Source: Natrinema sp046097095 (GTDB lineage Archaea > Halobacteriota > Halobacteria > Halobacteriales > Natrialbaceae). From it: DNA of 64,000 nucleotides. The number at the start of each line of letters is the position of its first letter. Within the stretch, counting starts at the first letter, position 1. Positions 16,803 to 25,595 of the stretch are shown here, one piece after another. A model generated the notes under the pieces. It was given only the letters and a program-made list of their open reading frames with translations. It was not told where the DNA came from and ran no database searches. The DNA lies in NCBI RefSeq assembly GCF_046097095.1, contig NZ_CP175698.1:992001-1056000 (forward strand). Direction: 5' to 3'. The position numbers and the translations under genes were made by a program.

Positions 16803-17747
16803 GTGTTCGGCCGGATGCTCGACGAGTTGCTCGGCCGCGCATCGCTCAAGGAACGAATCGACGACCTCGAGGAGGAAAACGACCGATTGCGCGAGCGCTA
16901 CGAGGCCGAATCCGAGCGTCGGGCCGAGGCCGCCACCGCGCGACAGGACGCCGAAGAGCGAAGTAACCGGCTCGAGGACCGCATCGCCCAACTCGAGGGC
17001 GAACTCGAGCGGATCGACGAGGACGAGTCCGGGCTCGCCGTTCGCCGTCGCGACCACCTGCGCGGGGGTCGTCTCGAAGCGGTCCTCGACCGCCTCGAGT
17101 CGTTTCGGACCGACCCCGAAGGTGCGCTGACGGTCGCTGTCGACGACGATGGCCTCGCAGACTCCGTTCGGGCGGACCTGGCCGACGTCCTCGGCGACCG
17201 GACCGCGCTCGTCGATAACGCTGCGCCGTGTCTCTGTTGTGTCGACGACGCCGGGCTACTCGCGGTGACCCTCGAGCCGCCGGTCCGTTCCAACCGCGAG
17301 GCGACGTGGAACGATCGCTTCGCCCTCGAGCGCGAGTGGTTCCTGCCGACCGGCCGTCACGCGCTCGCGCTGGTTCGAACGGACCTGTTCGCACTCGGCG
17401 TCTACGATGACAACGAGCGCGTCGACTACCGCGGCTTCGAGAGCGACGTCAAAGGGAGCCACTCGAAGGGCGGCTTCTCACAGGCCCGATTCGAGCGGAT
17501 TCGCGACGGACAGATCGACGACCACCTCGAGCGCTGCCGGGAGGCGCTGGCCGCGTACGAACGCGGCGGCGATCGGGCCGAAACGCCCCTCTATCTCGTC
17601 GGACAGCGCGGCGTCGTCGATACGCTCGTCGAGGAATCAGCGCTCGAGCCGGCCGCGACGACCGCCGTAGACGCGACCGGGGATCCGAAGCCGGCGCTCG
17701 AGGACGCCGTTCGCTCCTTCTGGACGACGGAACTGCAGGTGCTTTGA
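16803..17747 (+). CDS. Vms1/Ankzf1-type (VLRF1) peptidyl-tRNA hydrolase
   Basis: 314 residues. Residues 10-80 are a charged coiled coil (ERIDDLEEENDRLRERYEAE). From about 90 on the protein resembles the eRF1-like release-factor fold of Vms1/Ankzf1, which frees nascent chains from stalled 60S-type ribosomal complexes in ribosome quality control. The key loop GSHSKGGFSQARFERIR carries Q227, the position of the catalytic glutamine that replaces the GGQ of ordinary release factors. The start is GTG at 16803, with an in-frame ATG at 16815 as alternative. Role inferred by family. Confidence 0.75.
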   Translation: MFGRMLDELLGRASLKERIDDLEEENDRLRERYEAESERRAEAATARQDAEERSNRLEDRIAQLEGELERIDEDESGLAVRRRDHLRGGRLEAVLDRLESFRTDPEGALTVAVDDDGLADSVRADLADVLGDRTALVDNAAPCLCCVDDAGLLAVTLEPPVRSNREATWNDRFALEREWFLPTGRHALALVRTDLFALGVYDDNERVDYRGFESDVKGSHSKGGFSQARFERIRDGQIDDHLERCREALAAYERGGDRAETPLYLVGQRGVVDTLVEESALEPAATTAVDATGDPKPALEDAVRSFWTTELQVL

Positions 17748-17764
17748 CGGAGTCTCGGTCGTCG

Positions 17765-17959
17765 TTAGTACCCGTCGCCGTCGGCGAAACAGCGCCCGCA
17801 GCGGTTCGCGTCGGTGTCGCTGATCGCCCGTTCGACGGGCATCAGTCGGAGGTTCTCGTGTGCGACGTGAGAGGTCGCCCCGCAACTCGTCTGGAAGTCA
17901 GACCGACCGGCTTCGCGTTTGTGGATCTTGTTAGTCGTCTCGTTCAGGACACCATTCAT
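17765..17959 (-). CDS. Small Cys/His-containing haloarchaeal protein
   Basis: 64 residues starting MNGVLNETTNKIHKREAG. It contains a single Cys followed by two His (TSCGATSHVAH) and a C-terminal CGRCF pair, together forming a plausible zinc site. Small proteins of this layout are common in haloarchaea and have no assigned function. It is convergent with the Vms1-like gene, 17 bases from its stop. The longer reading to 18058 adds residues without family character. Confidence 0.65.
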   Translation of the reverse strand: MNGVLNETTNKIHKREAGRSDFQTSCGATSHVAHENLRLMPVERAISDTDANRCGRCFADGDGY

Positions 17960-18389
17960 GGTACTCGTTGACACGGCCTGTGTACATAAGTGCACTGCCC
18001 GTTGATCGGGGGCGACCGACCCGCATCGACCGTTCCGAAACGTGAAACCGAACCGCACAGGAAACCGAGCCGAAAGCGATTGTTACCGCTCTCGAAACGG
18101 TCGTCACGGGCGGCGGTTCGAGCGTGCTTGAGGCCGGCCTGATACGGGTTCGCACTCGAGGATGGGAATTCGATCGACGAAGATGGACGGTCGATCGAGT
18201 GTGTCCGCGTTCGAACTCGTCACGTGGAACGGGTGGCAACGACTCGAGACGGTTCTCGACGCTGGCGCTGCACAGCGCGGTTCTGCGGTCCCGCAGCACC
18301 CTCGAGCGCGACGAAAGCCCGACGACGGTGAGTCGGGATCGTCTCGCCGATGGCTCCACCGTTAAGTGACCGCTCGTCTATGTCTTGCT
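17960..18389. other. Intergenic region before the DUF1611 gene
   Basis: 430 bases between divergent genes. Candidate short reading frames on both strands have arginine- and serine-rich translations typical of out-of-frame GC-rich DNA. The only likely content is promoters, with TTAAG-like sequence at 18361-18366 ahead of the ATG at 18390. Confidence 0.5.
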
Positions 18390-19406
18390 ATGCGCGTCGC
18401 GATCCTCGCCCACGAGAAGTTCCCCGACCGGGCCAAGACCGCCCTCGGGGTCCTCCGATACGCAGACCACGACGTCGTCGCGGTCCTCGACAGGGACGCC
18501 GCCGGTCGGCGAGTCGCCGATTTCGTCTCCGACGTTCAGGACGCTCCGATCGTCGCCGACACGGCCGCCCTCGACCCCGACGCCGCCGACGCCCTCCTCG
18601 TCGGGATTGCGCCGATTGGCGGTGGCTTCGACGAGACGTGGCGCGACGACGTTCGAACGGCGCTCGAGTACGGCTGGGACGTCGTTTCCGGGCTCCACTA
18701 CTTCCTCGGAGAAGACGAGGAGTTCGCCCGGCTGGCGGCCGAACACGGCTGCGAACTGCGAGACGTGCGGAACCCGCCCGACGATCTCACCGTCGCCGAC
18801 GGCGTCGCCGGCGCGGTCGACGCCGAGGTGATCCTCACCGTCGGCACCGACTGCTCGGTCGGCAAGATGACGACGACGATGGAGCTGGCGCGGGCCGCCC
18901 GCGCTGCCGGCCGCGACGCCGCGGTGATCCCGACCGGACAGACCGGCATCCTCATCGAGGGCTGGGGGACGCCGATCGACCGCGTCGTCGGCGACTTTAC
19001 CGCGGGAGCCGTCGAGGAGCTGATCACAGAGAAGGGCGACGACCACGACTATCTGTTCGTCGAAGGACAGGGCAGCATCGTCCACCCGGCGTACTCGCCG
19101 GTCACGCTGGGAATCCTCCACGGCTCGATGGCCGACGAACTCGTCCTCTGTCACGAGGCCGGCCGCGAGACGATTCACGGCTACGAGTCGTTCGCGCTGC
19201 CGTCGATCCCGACCTACGTCGATCTCTACGAGAGCATTGCCGCGCCGGTCGCGGAAAGCGAGGTCGTCGCCGGCACGATAAACACCGCCGGCCTCGAGGA
19301 CGACGCAGCCCACACGGCGGTCGAGGAGTACGCCGACGCGCTCGGCGCGCCCGCGACCGACGTGTTGCGCTTTGGAACAGACGACGTCCTCGAGGCGCTC
19401 GGATGA
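18390..19406 (+). CDS. dgcN: DUF1611 / DgcN-like protein (putative D-glutamate N-acetyltransferase)
   Basis: 338 residues of the DUF1611 family. The N-terminal half is Rossmann-like (MRVAILAHEKFPDRAKTALG, then IVADTAALDPDAADALLVGI), and the C-terminal half has a P-loop GTDCSVGKMTTT at about residues 152-163 plus HDYLFVEGQGSIVHPAYSP. In marine bacteria and some haloarchaea, DgcN acetylates D-glutamate before DgcA epimerises the product. Here the stop overlaps the start of an enolase-superfamily epimerase gene (ATGA), the same pairing. The substrate is inferred from that pairing, not from residues. Confidence 0.8.
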   Translation: MRVAILAHEKFPDRAKTALGVLRYADHDVVAVLDRDAAGRRVADFVSDVQDAPIVADTAALDPDAADALLVGIAPIGGGFDETWRDDVRTALEYGWDVVSGLHYFLGEDEEFARLAAEHGCELRDVRNPPDDLTVADGVAGAVDAEVILTVGTDCSVGKMTTTMELARAARAAGRDAAVIPTGQTGILIEGWGTPIDRVVGDFTAGAVEELITEKGDDHDYLFVEGQGSIVHPAYSPVTLGILHGSMADELVLCHEAGRETIHGYESFALPSIPTYVDLYESIAAPVAESEVVAGTINTAGLEDDAAHTAVEEYADALGAPATDVLRFGTDDVLEALG

Positions 19407-20455
19407 CCCTCGAGACGGCGTTTGAACGGCGCTCGCTGCCCCTCGAGTACCCCTTTGGGATCGCCCGCGGGACCACGACCGAGACCGACGCGGTGTTCGT
19501 CCGGATTGCGGACGGCGATGGAACGGTCGGTATCGGTGCCGCCGCGCCGTCTGCTCGCTACGGCGAGACCGCCGCCACGGTCGAAGCCGTCCTGCCCGAC
19601 CTGCTCTCGGTCGTCGAGGAAGTCGGCGATCCCCACCGACTCGAGCGCATCGAGTGGCGCATGCACGAGACGGTCCGGCGGAACCCGAGCGCCCGCGCGG
19701 CGGTGGGTATCGCCCTGCACGACCTCGTCGCGAAGCGCTTCGACGTGCCGCTCTACCGGTGCTGGGGACTCGACCCCGACGAGACGCTCGAGACATCCTA
19801 CACGATCGGGCTCGACGAGACGGAGACGATGCGCGCGAAGACCGAGACGGCCAGCGAACGCGGCTTCGGGACGCTGAAGGTCAAACTCGGGACCGACCGC
19901 GACCTCGAGATCGTCCGGGCGATCCGGTCGGTTGCGCCCGACGCGCGGCTGTTCGTCGACGCGAACGAGGCCTGGCGGCCCCGCGAGGCGGTCCGCAAGA
20001 TCGACCGACTGGCCGCGTTCGACGTGACGTTCGTCGAACAACCGGTCCCCGCCGACGACCCCGAGGGGCTCGCGTTCGTCCACGAGCGGGCGGCGCTGCC
20101 GATCGCCGCCGATGAGTCCTGCCGAACGCTCGCGGACGTTCCGCGGGTCGCGGACCGCTGTGATATCGTGAACCTGAAACTGATGAAATGTGGCGGCCTC
20201 CGGGAAGCACGACGACTGATCAGCGCCGCGCGCGCCCACGGCCTCGCGGTGCTGTGTGGCTGTATGACCGAATCGAACGCCTCGATCGCAGCTGCCTGCC
20301 ACCTCGCGCCGCTGCTGGACTACGCGGATCTCGACGGCTCGTTGCTGCTGGCCGACGATCCCGCCGACGGCGTCCCGATGCCCGGCGGGCGGATCGCGCT
20401 GTCGGACCTCGAGCGGCCGGGCACGGGAGCCGTCCTCGAGCCGGAGTTCGGCTGA
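19403..20455 (+). CDS. dgcA: Enolase-superfamily dipeptide epimerase / DgcA-like N-acyl-glutamate racemase
   Basis: 350 residues. N-terminal capping domain, then a barrel with LKVKLG (KxK acid/base lysines, about residue 160), metal ligands in FVDANEAW, FVEQPV and AADESC, and the opposite lysine in VNLKLMKCGG. This is the pattern of the MR/MLE group that includes L-Ala-D/L-Glu epimerases. The ATG overlaps the stop of the DUF1611 gene by four bases, implying translational coupling. Given the partner, epimerisation of N-acetyl-D-glutamate is the best inference; an Ala-Glu dipeptide is the alternative. Confidence 0.85.
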   Translation: MTLETAFERRSLPLEYPFGIARGTTTETDAVFVRIADGDGTVGIGAAAPSARYGETAATVEAVLPDLLSVVEEVGDPHRLERIEWRMHETVRRNPSARAAVGIALHDLVAKRFDVPLYRCWGLDPDETLETSYTIGLDETETMRAKTETASERGFGTLKVKLGTDRDLEIVRAIRSVAPDARLFVDANEAWRPREAVRKIDRLAAFDVTFVEQPVPADDPEGLAFVHERAALPIAADESCRTLADVPRVADRCDIVNLKLMKCGGLREARRLISAARAHGLAVLCGCMTESNASIAAACHLAPLLDYADLDGSLLLADDPADGVPMPGGRIALSDLERPGTGAVLEPEFG

Positions 20456-20569
20456 CGGCCTCTCCGCTCCGTCGGCGTCCGAGTCGCTGCTTCGCTCCGT
20501 CGGCGTCGGGGACTGTCCGGCTCATCGGCAACACGGTTTCATACCGGTGGCCGGTGTCGATCCGTTGGA

Positions 20570-21445
20570 ATGCACGACGGGACCGACGATCCGAACGTCA
20601 GCCGACGAGCGCTGCTCCGAGCAGTTACGGGGACGGTCGCGCTGTCGACCGTCGGAACGGCACAGGCCGACGGTGACGGTGGGGGCCTCGACGTCGCCGG
20701 AGGGTTAGACGGGGGCTGCGAAGAGACGAGCCTCGAGCCCGCGATGACTCCCTGTTCGGGAACGACCGCGGCGGGCTGTACAGACGACCACCCGGCGACG
20801 GTGTCGATCCGAGCCGCCGTCAGCGAGCATCTCGAGCGCCAGTTTCCCGATGTCGGGACGCTTGTCGATGCGGGGTTCAAACCGTACTTCGACACGCTCG
20901 AGACGGGAGACGATAGCTGGTCGCACTGGCTCAGCCCGAGTTTTATCGGCGACGACGAGATTCTGAATCCCGAACGGCCGGAGTCGGTCCTCGTCGACAA
21001 CGAGTCGTGGCGGTCGCTCGGCGTGATGTTCATCGCGACGCGCGGCGGTGAGGCCGTCGAGCCGCCGGCGGTGTACGACGAGGAGGACGGGGACCGGTGT
21101 GCGCCGTGGCACGCCCACACCGGCCTCCCGGGACGGTTCGCGTGGTGGTACTACCAGCAGGCCTACGAGGGGGAGTTCGGGGACGGACAACTCGACATCC
21201 CCTGTCGAACGCCCTGTATGCTCCACGTCTGGGCGGTCGACCACCCCGACGGTGTCTATGCACACGACGCGCCGCCGTCGGCCTACCGCGATCTGCCGCC
21301 GGCCGACGACCCCGGCTTCGAGACCGACGCCGTTCCCGGCGAGGACGACCTCGGCTGGGACGCGCTGCCGGACGACCTCGTCCCCGATCTGACGCCCAAC
21401 GAGGTCGCACTCCCCGATCCGTTCGGGCTCGATCTATGGTCGTAA
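20570..21445 (+). CDS. Tat-exported cysteine-containing protein of unknown function
   Basis: 291 residues. The signal is SRRALLRAVTGTVALSTVGTAQA, a twin-arginine motif with an AQA cleavage site and no lipobox. The mature protein has six cysteines, unusual for a haloarchaeal secreted protein: three in residues 40-70, one in CAPWHAHTGLPGRFAWWYY and two in CRTPCMLHVWAVDHPDG. The His- and Trp-rich block around residues 180-225 looks like a metal or active site. The C-terminus is acidic without an anchor. I do not recognise the family. Confidence 0.75.
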   Translation: MHDGTDDPNVSRRALLRAVTGTVALSTVGTAQADGDGGGLDVAGGLDGGCEETSLEPAMTPCSGTTAAGCTDDHPATVSIRAAVSEHLERQFPDVGTLVDAGFKPYFDTLETGDDSWSHWLSPSFIGDDEILNPERPESVLVDNESWRSLGVMFIATRGGEAVEPPAVYDEEDGDRCAPWHAHTGLPGRFAWWYYQQAYEGEFGDGQLDIPCRTPCMLHVWAVDHPDGVYAHDAPPSAYRDLPPADDPGFETDAVPGEDDLGWDALPDDLVPDLTPNEVALPDPFGLDLWS

Positions 21446-21569
21446 CCTGGCCACACCGCGTGAGGGGTGGCGGAAACACAGAACGTCAAGACGCCACGTC
21501 GCTACGTATCATCGGTGTGCAGAGACAGGTTCGCCTGTTATCCGGATTGAGCCCATAGATTCCGCTCCC

Positions 21570-22124
21570 ATGGTCGACATAATGGGCCATATTGCGATGG
21601 GCCTGCTCTGGACCGTCCCGGTCTGGTTCGTCTGGACTGAGCGCGTCAGCCTCGCCTTCATCGGCTTCGCCGTCGTGGCGGCGCTGCTCCCCGACATCGA
21701 CCGCTGGCTCCAGTGGCTCGTCCCGAGATTGGTCCACCACCACGGCGTCGTCCACACGGTCGCCTTCGTCGTCGCCAGTAGCGTCCTCGGCGGTGCGGTC
21801 GTCGCCCGCGCACTCGACGGCCCGATCGACCGCTGGCTCGAGAGCGAACGGTTCGATACCACGAGTCTGTTCGTATTCGCTGTCGCTGCGCTCCTCGTGG
21901 GAGGTCTCAGTCACTTGTTCGCGGACATGCTCTCGGCTCCGGATGTCGCGCAACCGATCGAACCGTTCTGGCCCGTCTACGAACAGGTGGTGTCGGTCGA
22001 TCTGCTCTGGTATAACTCGCCCTGGTGGAACGTCGGTCTGCTGACCGTCGCGGTGTTCCTCCACCTCACCATTGCCTACACCAGCGACACGGCCGACCAC
22101 TCATATCGGATCGACAGCACCTAG
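21570..22124 (+). CDS. YdjM/DUF457-type membrane metal-dependent hydrolase
   Basis: 184 residues with four to five hydrophobic helices and the conserved histidines and aspartates of the family: MGHIAMG near the start, LLPDIDRW, HHHGVVHT and GGLSHLFADML. Members are integral membrane proteins related to the LexA-regulated E. coli YdjM and predicted to be metal-dependent hydrolases. The ATG at 21570 is taken; an in-frame ATG at 21582 directly before GHIAMG is possible. Substrate unknown. Confidence 0.85.
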   Translation: MVDIMGHIAMGLLWTVPVWFVWTERVSLAFIGFAVVAALLPDIDRWLQWLVPRLVHHHGVVHTVAFVVASSVLGGAVVARALDGPIDRWLESERFDTTSLFVFAVAALLVGGLSHLFADMLSAPDVAQPIEPFWPVYEQVVSVDLLWYNSPWWNVGLLTVAVFLHLTIAYTSDTADHSYRIDST

Positions 22125-22180
22125 TCGCCGCCGGTCGGTCTCGGCATCTCGTCGAACTGCCGCCGAGAGACGGATGCCGG

Positions 22181-22993
22181 TCAGTCCACCGGATCGTCGA
22201 CGGCCGGGAGCCCCGTCGTGATCAGTCGACGAAGCAAGACGACGAGGCCGTTTTCGAGGCCGCTGGCGAAGACGGCACTCTCTCTCCGCTCGTCGCCGCC
22301 GTCCGGATAGTACGTCCCGATCAGAAGCCGTTCGCGGTCGACGAGCAGAATGCGGCTGACGGCGACTTCGTCACCGTCCGCAACGCCGGTGAGCCAATCG
22401 AGACTCGTCTTGAACACGCGAACCGTCGGCAGTTCCGTTCTGAGTCGGTCCGTGATCGCGTCGGTCTTGCCGCCGAGCAAGACAGAGCGACCGTTCTCGA
22501 CCGCCCGCTCTAACGCGTCGAACAACGTCTCGGACAGCATCGACTCGTCGACGACGACGAGCGCGATCTCGGACTCCGCACTATCGATCAACTCGAGCGT
22601 GCGCGACTCGATCGCCTCGTTACCGGACAGCGACCAGACTTCCTGCACGCGATCGTTCTCCTCGGACTCGTGAACGTCCGCGTTTTTCAGATGGGTCTCG
22701 AGAGTGTCGATCCGATCGGTGTACTTCTGTTGCAACGACCGTGTCGCCTCGTCGATGTCGACGGCGCGATACAGCTGCGGGTTCGAGTGCTGTACCTCTA
22801 TCAACCCCTCGGACTCGAGAACGCGGACCGCGTCGTACACCCTCGTTCGCGGGACCTCGGATATTTCGTGGATTTCCTTTGCCGTCCCGTCAGGAAGCTG
22901 ATTTAACGCCACAAAACAGCGCGCTTCGTACTCTTGAAGCCCAAGGTCCTGTAACAGATCGATCGCCTCCTGAATTGTTTCATCCGGTGTCAT
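22181..22993 (-). CDS. TrmB family transcriptional regulator
   Basis: 270 residues. Residues 1-75 carry the TrmB winged helix: LLQDLGLQEYEARCFVALNQ, then TAKEIHEISEVPRTRVYDAV as recognition region and VLESEGLIEVQHSNPQLYRAV as the wing. A short coiled coil follows, then a PLD-like effector domain (SAESEIALVVVDESMLSETL). TrmB proteins usually sense sugars or other metabolites; no transporter or sugar gene is adjacent, so the ligand is unknown. The ATG at 22993 starts the conserved part; the AT-rich 22994-23160 upstream is its promoter region. Confidence 0.88.
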   Translation of the reverse strand: MTPDETIQEAIDLLQDLGLQEYEARCFVALNQLPDGTAKEIHEISEVPRTRVYDAVRVLESEGLIEVQHSNPQLYRAVDIDEATRSLQQKYTDRIDTLETHLKNADVHESEENDRVQEVWSLSGNEAIESRTLELIDSAESEIALVVVDESMLSETLFDALERAVENGRSVLLGGKTDAITDRLRTELPTVRVFKTSLDWLTGVADGDEVAVSRILLVDRERLLIGTYYPDGGDERRESAVFASGLENGLVVLLRRLITTGLPAVDDPVD

Positions 22994-23375
22994 GGCCCAA
23001 CCACGAACATATTCGAACACCCGAGATAGGATTCGGAGATGGAAAAGGATTCATCTTTTCTATTTTCACTGACAGTGTTTTAAACTAAAATAACGAGTCT
23101 AAATTGTGTTGTCACTCGAATCATCACACAATTATTTAGCAATCCATCTGATAGTGGGCGAGTGACGAGTCCCGTTACGGCCCAACCACGACGGGACTCG
23201 TCGCCTGTCACCGACGATGATAGGTGGAGATCCGCTCCGAGGCCGTTTTCGGACCTGTTCGGTCGGGAACATCAGTGCGATTACCGATCGCTGTTATCTA
23301 CTGAGCGATTGCCGACCGCTATCACCTACTGAGCGGCGCGAAACCCGATGGATCGCCCCATGATCGGGCGGGCGA
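22994..23375. other. Intergenic region with a 12-bp hairpin and a 28-bp tandem repeat
   Basis: 382 bases without a gene. It starts AT-rich (22994-23160). GACGAGTCCCGT at 23164-23175 pairs perfectly with ACGGGACTCGTC at 23191-23202 over a 15-base loop. At 23277-23304 and 23305-23332 lie two 28-base copies differing at five positions. The hairpin lies upstream of the TrmB gene and downstream of the zinc-ribbon gene, both on the minus strand, so it may belong to either transcript or be an independent RNA. Confidence 0.6.
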
Positions 23376-23576
23376 TCACTCGGAACGACCGTCGTCGGCG
23401 ACACCCTCAGGTAAGTCGCCGGTTAGGTCCTGAAACGGAACGTCCTGTCCGACGGTGAACTCGGCTATGTGGCCGCACTCGTAACACTCGAGAACGATGT
23501 CCGTGTCGTGAGCGAGGACGCTCACCGTGTTGTCTTCGGAACACGCCGGACAGTGCAGCCAGTTTCTGAGATCCAT
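23376..23576 (-). CDS. Small zinc-ribbon protein
   Basis: 66 residues starting MDLRNWLHCPACSEDNTVSV with CPAC (about residues 9-12) and CYEC (about 31-34), a standard two-knuckle zinc ribbon. The rest is short and acidic. Such proteins are numerous in haloarchaea and mostly of unknown function, possibly nucleic-acid or protein binding. It lies about 110 bases downstream of the P-loop kinase gene on the same strand. Confidence 0.8.
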   Translation of the reverse strand: MDLRNWLHCPACSEDNTVSVLAHDTDIVLECYECGHIAEFTVGQDVPFQDLTGDLPEGVADDGRSE

Positions 23577-23687
23577 GGCCGGAGGGACGATATTCTCTGT
23601 AATGAAAATGCGGGTGACAACGCGACGGGCGAACGCGGCTCTTGGATGGCCGGCGGCACGCGCCGGCCGTTGTCTGCTGGTACACCC

Positions 23688-24134
23688 TCACTCGAGCCAC
23701 GTCTCGATCGCGGTCACGACGCGATCGGCCGCCGTCGCCGGCTCACGGCGGTCGGTGTCGATCACCAGGTCGGCGTCGGGTGCCTCGAACTCCCGGTAGA
23801 CGACGTGCACGCCCTGTTCGCTGATCGAGTCGGTGCGCTGTCGATTGCGCTCGAGGCAGGTCTCGAGGCTCGCGGTCACGCGGACGAATCGGACGTCGCC
23901 GAGCGTTCGGAATCTGGTCTGCCACTCGCCGCGGTAGAACGTGCCGTCGACCAACTTGACGGCCGTCGCCGGTGCGTCGGCGACTCGCTCGGCCAACTGG
24001 TCGTAGGTGCGACTCGAGAACGCATCGGAGTGAAATAGCCGGACGGCGCGGCCACGTCGCTCGAGTCGATCACGAACGCGGGTTGCGAGGGTGGTCTTAC
24101 CCGCGCCCGGTGGCCCGCAGATGACGACGATCAC
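23688..24134 (-). CDS. P-loop kinase-like AAA family ATPase
   Basis: 148 residues from a GTG start at 24134 (MIVVICGPPGAGKTT with the initiator read as Met). Walker A is at residues 7-14; a DTD/ITAS-type strand and a charged lid (LERNRQRTD) follow, as in adenylate-kinase-like and tRNA-kinase-like enzymes (compare the PSTK or AAA_33 groups). No in-frame ATG lies near; the next upstream candidate at 24248 adds an unrelated 38 residues. It phosphorylates a small molecule or RNA, not identified. Confidence 0.7.
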   Translation of the reverse strand: MIVVICGPPGAGKTTLATRVRDRLERRGRAVRLFHSDAFSSRTYDQLAERVADAPATAVKLVDGTFYRGEWQTRFRTLGDVRFVRVTASLETCLERNRQRTDSISEQGVHVVYREFEAPDADLVIDTDRREPATAADRVVTAIETWLE

Positions 24135-24317
24135 GGCCGTCGATAGCGGTCGCCGCCATACCAATGAGTCGATTCGGACGCAACGGCGATCCGCGACGAG
24201 TACGCGTTCGATCAAGTCGATCCGTTCGACGGACGCTCCACGAGGCACTGCCGCCAGTAGGCATAAAACGGGTCAGTCACGGCCACACAGGCCGGTCGTC
24301 GCCTCGGTGGAGAGCGG

Positions 24318-25355
24318 CTACCAGTCGTCGCCGTAGCTCACGTCGAACGGTCCCTCTTCGGGCCCCTTCTGAGGTAGCATCGGCCCGGTCGACGCCGTTC
24401 GGCGCGTGATCGTCGTGGTCCGAAGGATGAACGACACGAGGAGGGCCAGCGGCGAGAGGACGACGACGATCAATCCGATGACGACGTAGGGAAGCGCCGC
24501 GATGTTGATGCTCGGGCCGGTGATATCGGCGTACAGGAGCCCGATGAAAATCGCAGACAGGATCGACGGAACCCCCGCGTAGACCGTCAACTGCGAGAAT
24601 CTGGTCAGCTCCCGCTGCAAGTACGTCGTCTTGAACTGCTCGCCGGCGATGTGAAACAGCTTCAGCGACTCGAGTAAGTCCTCGAGACGGTCGATCGCGG
24701 TCGGCGACAGCGAGTCCTCGTACGCGTTTCGGAAGTGCGTCCCGACGTACAACTGCCAGTCTTCGTCGTAGGTGGTCGCCGCGAACACGGCCCTGAACGT
24801 TCCGAAGGACGTGTGCTCGAGGGTCTCATCAACTCGGTTGGTCTCTGCCCGTACGGTGTTGGCGTACCGAACGATCGATCGCCGCACCTCCTCGTCGTGG
24901 TCGCTGACGGCGTCGGCGAGCGCGTCGGCGTCCTGGGAAATCGACGCGAGCAGTAACTCGAGGAGTCTCGTCGGTGAGACCGGACTTGCGGAGACATCGG
25001 TCTCGTCGGCGATATCGTCGCGAAATTCCACGACCGCCTCGAGTCGCTCCTGTGCCTTGCCGGCCGATGCGAACTCCTGTGAGAGGATCAGCTGGTTGAT
25101 CGAAACGACGAGCGTCACGAGCGAGAACGTCCCCGCGATCATGCCACTCGCTACCCGCGTCACGGAGTTCGGGTTAACGAACGAGACGATGCCGACCCCG
25201 TGAAAGAAGAGCAACAGGAAGAAAACGGCGATCGAGAGGACGACCGCGATCAACACCCGATCGCCCTCGATTAGCATCCACTCTCGAACCCGCGACCCCG
25301 CGCCGATCTCGGCCCCGTAGGTCTCGAGCGTCTCGTCGCTCTCCGAGGAGCCCAT
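24318..25355 (-). CDS. Haloarchaeal four-helix membrane protein
   Basis: 345 residues. Two N-terminal hydrophobic helices (LIAVVLSIAVFFLLLFFHGV; MIAGTFSLVTLVVSINQLIL) are followed by about 150 residues of soluble, helical, acidic sequence and two more helices (VPSILSAIFIGLLYADI; LPYVVIGLIVVVLSPLALLV). The layout is bestrophin-like in outline, but I cannot claim homology. The start at 25355 or 25370 is open. It is divergent from the FxLYD lipoprotein gene; 240 bases between them hold only promoters. Confidence 0.7.
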   Translation of the reverse strand: MGSSESDETLETYGAEIGAGSRVREWMLIEGDRVLIAVVLSIAVFFLLLFFHGVGIVSFVNPNSVTRVASGMIAGTFSLVTLVVSINQLILSQEFASAGKAQERLEAVVEFRDDIADETDVSASPVSPTRLLELLLASISQDADALADAVSDHDEEVRRSIVRYANTVRAETNRVDETLEHTSFGTFRAVFAATTYDEDWQLYVGTHFRNAYEDSLSPTAIDRLEDLLESLKLFHIAGEQFKTTYLQRELTRFSQLTVYAGVPSILSAIFIGLLYADITGPSINIAALPYVVIGLIVVVLSPLALLVSFILRTTTITRRTASTGPMLPQKGPEEGPFDVSYGDDW

Positions 25356-25595
25356 ACCGATACGTTCCATCGACCCGGCAATAAGGGACTGCGTTGCACA
25401 CGTCTACGGCCAGGTGGCAACAGCCGAAGTCGTGGCGGGTCGACCGACACCCGAACCCCGGTCGCGTCACGACCCGTCGAGACGGCGACCGAACCGGTCG
25501 CTGCCCCTTCAGGGGCGGCACTGAAATACGTCCGTCTCGTCGGTACGAGATATGTTCGGTAACGGTAACTGGTTGCGGACGCGAGTCCGGCGACG

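Noticed and set aside
18350..19402. Apparent N-terminal extension of the epimerase gene
   Set aside because: The upstream 350 residues are arginine-rich out-of-frame translation of the DUF1611 gene; the real start is the ATG at 19403.
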